From the NCBI GenBank assembly GCA_046160675.1, contig JBJXHH010000124.1:1-5493 (forward strand): a stretch of 5,493 nucleotides of DNA, read 5' to 3'. This DNA comes from JACMJP01 sp046160675 (lineage in GTDB: Bacteria > Bacteroidota > Bacteroidia > Chitinophagales > BACL12). The notes beneath the pieces were generated by a model. It was not told the origin of the DNA. It saw only the letters and a list, made by a program, of their open reading frames with translations, and did no database searches. A program made the translations under genes and the position numbers. Of this stretch, positions 1 to 5,027 are shown in pieces (positions within the stretch are counted from its first letter, which is position 1; every line of letters begins with the position of its first letter).

Positions 1-1010
1 ATTGTAATTCCAAAACCCGCAACGGCATATAGTAACGCTGTTCCTACTTTCCCGGGAATTTTCCGAACAGAAAAATAACTCATCGTTAACACAGCGCCTA
101 CACTTGGCGCAGCCCGCAAAATGCCCAGGCCCTCAGGCCCGCAAAATAAGATCTCCTCAGCAAACACCGGCAGCAACGCAACGGCCCCGCCGAACAACAC
201 AGCAAACATATCCAGGGACAGGGCGTTGAGTAAAATCTTGTTTTGAAAAACAAAACGTATCCCTTGTTTCAGGCGAAGCAAAATGGGTTCTGTGTTGTTT
301 GCCTGTATGATAGGTTTCGATTGTATCAAGGTTAGGAAAAAAATTCCAACAACGATGCAGAACAAAACACTGTACATTGAAATTTCCATCCCGAATCCTG
401 CATAAATAAAACCTCCCAGTGCAGGTCCTATGATAGCACTCATTTGCCAGGCAGTTGAATTGATAGTTGCTGCTTTTACTAAAACCGGGTTGCTTACTTT
501 TTTTATTTCCTGGATTGGTATTTCGCCCTCATGTAATGCGCCGATTTCGGGGTTTTTATTTTCCGTTTCTGTTACATTCCTGGTGTTTACAAGCTGCGCA
601 ATAAATGCTGTTGCTGTTGGCCCATAAAATCCCCTTGCAAGTCCTGTTGTGAAAATGAAAAGGTACATCAGGTTTACAGTGAGCGTATCAGAATTTATTT
701 CCCTGAAATAGTTTGAAGTAACTATGGTCAGCCCAAGTGATGACAGGAACATGCCGATCAGCGCAGCGATAATGATATTTCTTTTATTGCCAATATCTGC
801 AAGATGGCCGGCGTACAAAGCAATTCCAATGGCGGGGATGGCTTCCGCAAGCCCTATCAACCCCAGAGACAGTGGGTCTTTTGTGATGGAATAAATTTCC
901 CATCCCGCAACTACATATTGAATAAGAAATGCGAATGTGATAAACACCCGCATAGAAAGAAAGTGGCGGAATTCAGGAAGCGAAAGCGGTGAAATGTTTT
1001 TTTCGGTCAA
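1..1010 (-). CDS. MFS transporter, EntS-like exporter family (3' end beyond window)
   Basis: An inner-membrane proton-coupled transporter of the major facilitator superfamily. It resembles the MFS_3/EntS-like branch that exports siderophores and other small molecules; the substrate cannot be told from sequence. The window holds 336 codons of a family usually 400-430 residues long, so the last helices are missing. Residues 68-78 carry MFS motif A (GHLADIGNKRN) between helices 2 and 3. 'RGFYGPT' (126-132) marks helix 4, 'IGPALGG' (194-200) helix 5, and 'SLDMFAVLFGGA' followed by 'GLGILRAAPS' (265-303) is the typical start of the second half. Residues about 142-173 are a charged insert in the loop between helices 4 and 5. 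The frame has a stop just upstream, so TTG at 1010 is the earliest usable start. ATG at 953 would remove the conserved 'PEFRHFL' segment before helix 1. The gene begins 5 bp after the MazG-like gene and is the last visible gene of the leftward operon. Confidence 0.88.
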   Translation of the reverse strand, partial: MTEKNISPLSLPEFRHFLSMRVFITFAFLIQYVVAGWEIYSITKDPLSLGLIGLAEAIPAIGIALYAGHLADIGNKRNIIIAALIGMFLSSLGLTIVTSNYFREINSDTLTVNLMYLFIFTTGLARGFYGPTATAFIAQLVNTRNVTETENKNPEIGALHEGEIPIQEIKKVSNPVLVKAATINSTAWQMSAIIGPALGGFIYAGFGMEISMYSVLFCIVVGIFFLTLIQSKPIIQANNTEPILLRLKQGIRFVFQNKILLNALSLDMFAVLFGGAVALLPVFAEEILFCGPEGLGILRAAPSVGAVLTMSYFSVRKIPGKVGTALLYAVAGFGIT

Positions 1011-1015
1011 TCTGT

Positions 1016-1354
1016 TTATTTTAACTTCTCATTCTCTTTATGCCTCTCACTATCTCTGCTGTTTTTCTTCTCTAAGTTTTTTTTTAATGCTTCAGTAAGA
1101 TCAATACCGGTTTGATTGGCGATGCAGATGAGTACAAATAAAACATCTGCAAGTTCATCGCTTAAATTTTTATCTGTATCGCTTTTTTTAAATGATTGTT
1201 CGCCGTACTGCCTTGCCATGATTCTAGCAACCTCGCCAACTTCTTCAGTAAGCATCGCCATGTTTGTGAGTTCATTAAAGTAACGGACGCCTGTCGTTTT
1301 TATCCAGCCATCAACTTGCAGCTGCGCATCTCTGATAGTCATATCATTTTCCAT
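1016..1354 (-). CDS. MazG-like nucleotide pyrophosphohydrolase (single domain)
   Basis: A small cytoplasmic enzyme of the all-alpha NTP pyrophosphatase superfamily. Such enzymes hydrolyse (d)NTPs to the monophosphate and pyrophosphate and are thought to clear non-canonical nucleotides. The Mg-binding motifs are present: E37-E38-x-x-E41 in 'TEEVGEV', and E67-x-x-D70 in 'SDELADVLF'. 'RIMARQYGEQSFK' lies between them, as in the short Bacteroidota homologues. The protein is 112 residues, one MazG domain, unlike the roughly 260-residue two-domain E. coli MazG, so the symbol mazG is not assigned. The lysine-rich C-terminal tail is probably disordered. The start is ambiguous. ATG at 1354 overlaps the previous gene by 11 bp. 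ATG at 1342 (Met5, giving 'MTIRDAQ') lies 1 bp after that gene's stop, has a GGA 7 nt upstream, and matches where I recall homologues beginning. The exact substrate is unknown. Confidence 0.92.
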   Translation of the reverse strand: MENDMTIRDAQLQVDGWIKTTGVRYFNELTNMAMLTEEVGEVARIMARQYGEQSFKKSDTDKNLSDELADVLFVLICIANQTGIDLTEALKKNLEKKNSRDSERHKENEKLK

Positions 1355-1967
1355 TCTTGTTTGTTTCGGTTACAGTGTTTCTTTTTGTTTCATCATACGC
1401 TTTGAAATCATTTACAATTACGGTGTCCTGGGGGTTTTCATAAGCATTCACAACTTTTTGTACATATACAGGATCTCTTCTATTTGTTCCGAAAGTATTA
1501 TAGATCGCATAATTAGTCATCAGCAAAAACCCTCCGCCAATGAATATTGCAAGGATACATCTCAAAACAAGTGGTTGCAAAAAATAGGCGAATGCTTTTT
1601 TGTTTTCCTCCTTTTCAATTCTCGTATAATTCATCCATGTATAAATTAATATCCCGATTAAAGAAGAAACACAGATAACTAATAGTTCAAAACTCATTTG
1701 TATCAGCGCAATTCTTGCCATCACTCCTATCACCGTCATAGCAACAGCCCAAAGCCCCATCATATAAATTAATCGGATACTTCTGTTCACTCTTTGTTTA
1801 TCTAAGAACACCATTACACCCGATGCCAGGTAAAAAAACGCCAGTGTACCGAACATGATCATGCTGATGCGTTCACCGAACTGCTGCATATTGGGTTTGA
1901 AAAAGACAAACACAATTGTATTTATCAGCAGAATGATCTCAAAATGTTTTTTTATGAAGTTCTTCAC
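1344..1967 (-). CDS. hypothetical multi-spanning membrane protein
   Basis: I do not recognise this 207-residue protein. It has five hydrophobic segments long enough to span the membrane, at about residues 10-23, 34-55, 66-84, 86-112 and 130-150, followed by a hydrophilic tail of about 57 residues rich in N, T, D and K. Positive charges cluster at the N-terminus (KNFIKKH), after segment 2 (DKQRVNR) and after segment 4 (RIEKEENKK). By the positive-inside rule this puts the N-terminus in the cytoplasm and the C-terminal tail in the periplasm. No catalytic motif, lipobox or nucleotide-binding motif is visible. The start is GTG at 1967, within a GTGA that overlaps the dtd stop codon by 4 bp; the next in-frame ATG would cost the first helix. 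It overlaps or abuts the MazG-like gene, so it is translated as part of the operon. The coding call is strong; the function is unknown. Confidence 0.85.
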   Translation of the reverse strand: MKNFIKKHFEIILLINTIVFVFFKPNMQQFGERISMIMFGTLAFFYLASGVMVFLDKQRVNRSIRLIYMMGLWAVAMTVIGVMARIALIQMSFELLVICVSSLIGILIYTWMNYTRIEKEENKKAFAYFLQPLVLRCILAIFIGGGFLLMTNYAIYNTFGTNRRDPVYVQKVVNAYENPQDTVIVNDFKAYDETKRNTVTETNKNGK

Positions 1968-2416
1968 TCTCGGTTTTTACTGTCTATTAGGATTGTTACG
2001 GGGCCGTCATTAATCAAATGCACTTTCATATCCGCCCCGAATATCCCTGTTTTAATTTCTTGGTTGGCAGCCTGTTGAAGTGTTTTCACAAACGCTTCAT
2101 ACAAAGGTATGGCATCATCCGGTTTTGCGCTGCGTATGAACGAAGGGCGGTTTCCTTTTTTTGTTGAAGCAAACAAAGTAAACTGACTTACAACAAGAAT
2201 TTCTCCGTTCACATCCGTCACACTCAAGTTCATCAGGTCGTTCGCATCAGAAAATATTCTCAGGTTCATGATTTTTTGTGCAAGCCAGGAAATATCCTCA
2301 GCAGTATCAGAATCTTCAATTCCTAATAACACCAATAAACCCTGCTGAATGTTGGAATATATTTTATCCTCAATTTCAACAGAACAACTTTTTACCCTTT
2401 GAATTACTGCTCTCAT
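1964..2416 (-). CDS. dtd: D-aminoacyl-tRNA deacylase
   Basis: Cytoplasmic enzyme that hydrolyses D-amino acids (and glycine mischarged on tRNA-Ala) from tRNA, so that they do not enter translation. The 150-residue length is normal for the family. The N-terminus 'MRAVIQRV' is characteristic. The two active-site signatures are present: 'SQFTL' at 77-81, including the catalytic-region Thr80, and the Gly-cisPro motif in 'NDGPVT' at 136-141, the chirality-selecting element in Dtd structures. 'GIFGADM' at 124-130 is also conserved. Dtd works as a homodimer with no metal required in the proposed RNA-based mechanism. Its ATG lies 1 bp after the rsgA stop and its TGA overlaps the next gene's GTG, so its translation is probably coupled to both neighbours. 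Nothing is missing or unusual. Confidence 0.97.
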   Translation of the reverse strand: MRAVIQRVKSCSVEIEDKIYSNIQQGLLVLLGIEDSDTAEDISWLAQKIMNLRIFSDANDLMNLSVTDVNGEILVVSQFTLFASTKKGNRPSFIRSAKPDDAIPLYEAFVKTLQQAANQEIKTGIFGADMKVHLINDGPVTILIDSKNRE

Positions 2417-2417
2417 A

Positions 2418-3341
2418 TTACCATCTTTTTCCAGCTTTTATTTCTTCATGAATTGTTACATAGCTGTTATACCTGGTCGGAGAAAGCTTTCCATCCTCAA
2501 GCATTTGAAGTATTACACAACCTTCTTCGTTCATGTGCAGGCAATCTTTGAATTTGCATTGCCCGATGCGGCTACGCATTTCGGGGAAGTAATGGCTCAC
2601 TTCGTTTGCGCTTATATCCATCAATCCGAATTCTTTTATTCCCGGCGTATCAATGATAAATCCACCAAAGGAAAGTTTATGCATTCTTGCAAAGGTGGTT
2701 GTATGTTTCCCTTTCTCTGAATGCTTTGATATTTCTTTTACTTTCAAATCCAGCTGCGGCTCAATAACATTCACCAAAGATGATTTTCCAACACCCGAGT
2801 GCCCGGTGATGAGGGTGGTTTTGTTTTCAAAAACAGATTTCAGCAATTCCAGGTTTTCTTTTTTGATGATGGAGGTAGAGAAGCTTTTATACCCTGCTTC
2901 ATTGTAACTGAACATCAGTTCCTCGAGCAGTTCATTTTCTTTTTCCCTGTACAAGTCATGTTTATTGAAAATAACCAGGGCTGGAATATCATAAACCTCG
3001 GCAGTGAGCAAAACCCTATCAATAAATCCGTAAGATGTTCTTGGCTGGATAAGCGAGGCGATAATTACGCATTGATCAATGTTTGCAGCAATTACATTCT
3101 TGAATTCTTTTTTCTGCGGGTCGCTGCGGATGATGTAGTTTTTGCGGGTTTGAATTTGTGCAATTACAAAATTATTCTTGTCGTCTTTTTCAATTACAAC
3201 CTTATCTCCCACGGCAACAGGATTCGTTTGTTTTTTTTCATCCAGGCGAAATTTTCCTTTCAGGCGGCAAACAATAATTTCATTATCGCCCAACATCACA
3301 TCATAAAAACTTCCTGTGCTTTGAATTACAATCCCCTGCAT
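2418..3341 (-). CDS. rsgA: ribosome small subunit-dependent GTPase A
   Basis: RsgA (YjeQ/YloQ) is a GTPase that binds the 30S subunit late in its assembly, checks the decoding centre and helps release RbfA. The protein is 307 residues, normal for the family. An N-terminal OB-fold occupies about residues 1-68. The GTPase domain is circularly permuted: G4 'NKHD' (126-129) comes first, then G1 'GHSGVGKSS' (180-188), G2-region 'TTT' (214-216) and G3 'DTPG' (231-234). A C-terminal zinc finger has ligands C262, C267, H269 and C275 (C-x4-C-x-H-x5-C). All key residues are present. ATG at 3341 is preceded by no Shine-Dalgarno sequence, but a TAnnTTTG element lies just upstream (separate entry). It sits 48 bp after the GGGPS-family gene, the widest gap in the operon, and 1 bp before dtd. 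Confidence 0.97.
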   Translation of the reverse strand: MQGIVIQSTGSFYDVMLGDNEIIVCRLKGKFRLDEKKQTNPVAVGDKVVIEKDDKNNFVIAQIQTRKNYIIRSDPQKKEFKNVIAANIDQCVIIASLIQPRTSYGFIDRVLLTAEVYDIPALVIFNKHDLYREKENELLEELMFSYNEAGYKSFSTSIIKKENLELLKSVFENKTTLITGHSGVGKSSLVNVIEPQLDLKVKEISKHSEKGKHTTTFARMHKLSFGGFIIDTPGIKEFGLMDISANEVSHYFPEMRSRIGQCKFKDCLHMNEEGCVILQMLEDGKLSPTRYNSYVTIHEEIKAGKRW

Positions 3342-3345
3342 GAAA

Positions 3346-3353
3346 CAAAGGTA
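3346..3353 (-). promoter_or_regulatory. possible -7 element of an internal promoter for rsgA
   Basis: The minus strand reads TACCTTTG, a full match to the Bacteroidota -7 consensus TAnnTTTG, in the 48-bp gap before rsgA. No clear TTG -33 element sits 17-23 nt upstream, only a TTTT run at roughly that distance. The element ends 4 nt before the rsgA ATG, so a transcript from it would be leaderless or nearly so. It may equally be a chance match. Confidence 0.25.
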
Positions 3354-3389
3354 AGCAGTGAAGGGAAATGAAAACCGAGAGTTGGTTCC

Positions 3390-4139
3390 TTAAACAGAAA
3401 CTGAGTGAATTGCAAAAGAAATATCTTTTATCAGGGCAGTATCTTTTTCAATTGCATTGCCAACAACAATCACATCGGCGCCTGCATTGCTGAGTTCATA
3501 GGCGGCTTCAGGAGTTTTTATTCCGCCGCCAACAATTATTGGAAGGTCAACATGTTTTTTCACGGCAGCAATCATTTCTGCAGAAATGTGTCTCTTTGCA
3601 CCACTACCGCTATCCATGTAAATCAATTTCATTCCCAATAACTCACCTGCCATTGCAGTGCTTACTGCAATTTCTTTTTTATCATGCGGGATAGGCGTTG
3701 TGTTTGAAATATAACTTACTGTCGTAGGTGCCCCACCATCAATCAAAATATACCCTGTGGGAATGGCTTCTATGCCTGACTGTTTAACATAAGGCGCTGC
3801 AAGCACATGATTGCCGATCAGCAATTCGGGGTTTCTTCCGCTTATTAATGAAAGAAATAATAATGCATCCGCATGAGGGTTTACCTGCTGAATGCTTCCC
3901 GGAAATATGATTACAGGAATGTCTGTGTGTACCTTTAAATATTGAATGGTTGTTTCAAGGAAATTTCCTACCACTAAGCTTCCACCAACAAAAAAATAAT
4001 CAACCCCACCTTCTTTGGCAATGGAAACAAGTTTTTCAAGTGCAGGAATATCCACTTCATCCGGGTCAATAAGTACCGCAAATTGTCTGCGCCTGAGGCG
4101 GCAGTTGTTTTGAAGTAATTGGGTAATAGCAGATTTCAT
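3390..4139 (-). CDS. geranylgeranylglyceryl phosphate synthase family protein (group II GGGPS)
   Basis: A TIM-barrel prenyltransferase that joins a long polyprenyl diphosphate to sn-glycerol-1-phosphate through an ether bond, the first committed step of archaeal lipid synthesis; bacterial homologues (PcrB, bacterial GGGPS) also exist. The 249 residues show the family landmarks: 'LIDPDE' (23-28), 'GGS' (52-54), 'FPGS' (79-82), 'GRNPELLIG' (101-109), 'IPTGYILID' (126-134), 'YMDSGSGA' (174-181), 'GGGIKT' (204-209) and 'GNAIE' (227-231). The last three form the phosphate-binding end of the barrel. The overall pattern fits the Bacteroidota group II enzymes rather than Firmicutes PcrB. D176 stands where archaeal enzymes have Glu (YxExGSGA), which as I recall is usual for this bacterial group. 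It is the first gene of the leftward operon, with a candidate -7 element 16 nt upstream of its ATG. The family call is strong; the native substrate chain length and product are not known from sequence. Confidence 0.94.
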   Translation of the reverse strand: MKSAITQLLQNNCRLRRRQFAVLIDPDEVDIPALEKLVSIAKEGGVDYFFVGGSLVVGNFLETTIQYLKVHTDIPVIIFPGSIQQVNPHADALLFLSLISGRNPELLIGNHVLAAPYVKQSGIEAIPTGYILIDGGAPTTVSYISNTTPIPHDKKEIAVSTAMAGELLGMKLIYMDSGSGAKRHISAEMIAAVKKHVDLPIIVGGGIKTPEAAYELSNAGADVIVVGNAIEKDTALIKDISFAIHSVSV

Positions 4140-4154
4140 GTAACCGTCTTAGGG

Positions 4155-4162
4155 CAAAAATA
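4155..4162 (-). promoter_or_regulatory. candidate -7 promoter element for the leftward operon
   Basis: The minus strand reads TATTTTTG, an exact match to the Bacteroidota -7 consensus TAnnTTTG. Transcription would begin about 5-8 nt downstream, leaving a leader of roughly 10 nt before the GGGPS-family ATG at 4139. No TTG -33 motif is seen at the usual 17-23 nt spacing, which is the weak point. Its place at the head of the six-gene operon supports it. Confidence 0.42.
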
Positions 4163-4207
4163 ACGGATTTTGCCTGTATCCTGTATAAGAAGGATTTTAC
4201 CGCTATA

Positions 4208-4238
4208 TTGGTTGTCTTTGCTTGGTTTGCTAATTTTA
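4208..4238 (+). promoter_or_regulatory. candidate promoter for the Crp/Fnr-type gene
   Basis: TTG at 4208-4210 is followed, after 20 nt, by TAATTTTA at 4231-4238. This fits the Bacteroidota layout TTG-N(17-23)-TAnnTTTG with one mismatch at the final G. Transcription would start near 4245 and give a leader of about 110 nt before the TTG start codon at 4354, including the inverted repeat at 4283-4308. This is consensus matching only. Confidence 0.3.
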
Positions 4239-4282
4239 TGATTCGAACTAAAAGGTATGTTATGAAGCCTCTTTTTAATGCG

Positions 4283-4308
4283 CCGGCTGCAATGTGATCA
4301 TAAGCCGG
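4283..4308 (+). other. inverted repeat / possible hairpin in the divergent intergenic region
   Basis: CCGGCT (4283-4288) and AGCCGG (4303-4308) form a perfect 6-bp GC-rich stem around a 14-nt loop, followed by GTTTT. This stands out in an otherwise AT-rich 214-bp intergenic region. It could be a leader hairpin of the rightward transcript or a protein-binding site. The stem is short, the loop large and the T-tract only four long, so it is a poor intrinsic terminator. The rest of 4140-4353 holds the two candidate promoters and no convincing gene. Confidence 0.3.
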
Positions 4309-4353
4309 GTTTTCAGCGTAAAATGATTTTCAAAAAAATTATAATTCTGATAC

Positions 4354-4941
4354 TTGCTGATTGAACGTTTATATAACCACCTGAATGGTACTGTAAAAAT
4401 TTCTCCTGAAGCATGTGAGCTGATGCTTACACATGCAAAAGAATTCCGTTTAAAAAAGAAAGAACATTTTTTTATCAACGGTGATGTTGCAAAGTATGTC
4501 GGCTTCATTCAGCAGGGATGTATGCGTTATTATTTTATTGATGAAAAAGGAGCAGATCATATCATTTATTTTGCACAGGAAGAATGGTGGATCGGCGATC
4601 TTGATTCTTTTTACAGGGAGGTGCCAACAAACAATAATTTGCAGGCGCTTGAAGAAACAATTATATATGCATTTGATAAAAAAAGTTTCGACACCGTTCG
4701 TTTAGAAATTTCGGCATTTGATGAATATGTAAAAAAACGCCATGCAAAAGCAACCTCTGCAAGGCTTGATGAAATGATGGCGCAGCGCAGCACCACTGCC
4801 GAAGAACGGTATCTGAAACTATTAAACTCCTTTCCTGATATTTTTCAAAGAGTACCGCAACATTATATTGCTTCTTACCTGGGAATAAAGCCTGAGTCAC
4901 TCTCAAGGATCAGGAAAAAACTCTACAACAAAAACTCTTAA
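4354..4941 (+). CDS. Crp/Fnr-type transcriptional regulator
   Basis: A cytoplasmic DNA-binding regulator of 195 residues, similar in size to many Bacteroidota Crp/Fnr proteins. The N-terminal half (about 15-115) is a cyclic-nucleotide-binding-type jelly roll: 'FFINGDVAKYVGFIQQGCMRYYF' with the expected glycines is visible across 39-61 in short conserved blocks such as 'FIQQGCMRYY'. A dimerisation helix follows (about 115-145), then 'ERYLKLL' (151-157) and a C-terminal helix-turn-helix at about 167-189 ('IASYLGIKPESLSRIRKKL'). The cAMP-contacting Arg and Ser/Thr of E. coli CRP and the N-terminal Fe-S cysteines of FNR are not evident, so the signal is probably neither cAMP nor oxygen through a cluster. 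The start is TTG at 4354: a TGA lies in frame six bases upstream and no ATG fits. It is divergent from the operon and 86 bp ahead of the SnoaL-like gene. Its targets are unknown. Confidence 0.9.
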   Translation: MLIERLYNHLNGTVKISPEACELMLTHAKEFRLKKKEHFFINGDVAKYVGFIQQGCMRYYFIDEKGADHIIYFAQEEWWIGDLDSFYREVPTNNNLQALEETIIYAFDKKSFDTVRLEISAFDEYVKKRHAKATSARLDEMMAQRSTTAEERYLKLLNSFPDIFQRVPQHYIASYLGIKPESLSRIRKKLYNKNS

Positions 4942-4989
4942 CATAGGTCAATGATTCCGGGCTTGTGATGATAGCACCTTTGCAAGTGT

Positions 4990-5025
4990 AAAAAATCAAT
5001 TATTCACAAACTAAAAAAATCAATT
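4990..5025 (+). repeat. 12-bp direct repeat ahead of the SnoaL-like gene
   Basis: AAAAAATCAATT occurs at 4990-5001 and again at 5014-5025, exactly 24 bp apart start to start, and ends 2 bp before the ATG at 5028. The spacing is near two helical turns, as would suit a regulator binding one face, but the sequence is AT-rich and the copies could arise by chance. The rest of the gap after the regulator gene holds CACCTTTG at 4975-4982, one mismatch from TAnnTTTG, without a correctly spaced -33 element. No convincing terminator was seen. Confidence 0.5.
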
Positions 5026-5027
5026 TT

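Noticed and set aside
335..343. Possible frameshift in the MFS gene at a run of seven A (plus strand)
   Set aside because: A first reading with eight bases broke the frame, but recounting gives exactly seven, and the frame then runs on through conserved family motifs to the window edge. The gene is intact here.
2799..3371. 190-codon plus-strand ORF opposite rsgA
   Set aside because: Its translation is rich in Phe and Asn runs typical of antisense reading of Lys/Glu/Ile-rich genes, and rsgA on the other strand has every family motif.
1966..3381. The 11-bp string AAAACCGAGAG at the end of dtd (minus strand, 1976-1966) and in the rsgA upstream gap (plus strand, 3371-3381)
   Set aside because: A single short match within 5.5 kb, one copy being coding sequence, with no extension on either side; probably chance.
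4291..4302. TGTGATCA resembling a CRP half-site
   Set aside because: Only TGATCA is palindromic; the second TCACA half-site at the proper spacing is absent, and the operator of this regulator is unknown.
4283..4314. Inverted repeat plus T-run as a rho-independent terminator
   Set aside because: The stem is 6 bp with a 14-nt loop and only four T, and no gene ends upstream of it on the plus strand.
4275..4508. 77-codon minus-strand ORF across the divergent region and the start of the regulator gene
   Set aside because: It lies mostly antisense to a clear coding gene, has no recognisable domain, and its composition looks like a shadow of the opposite strand.
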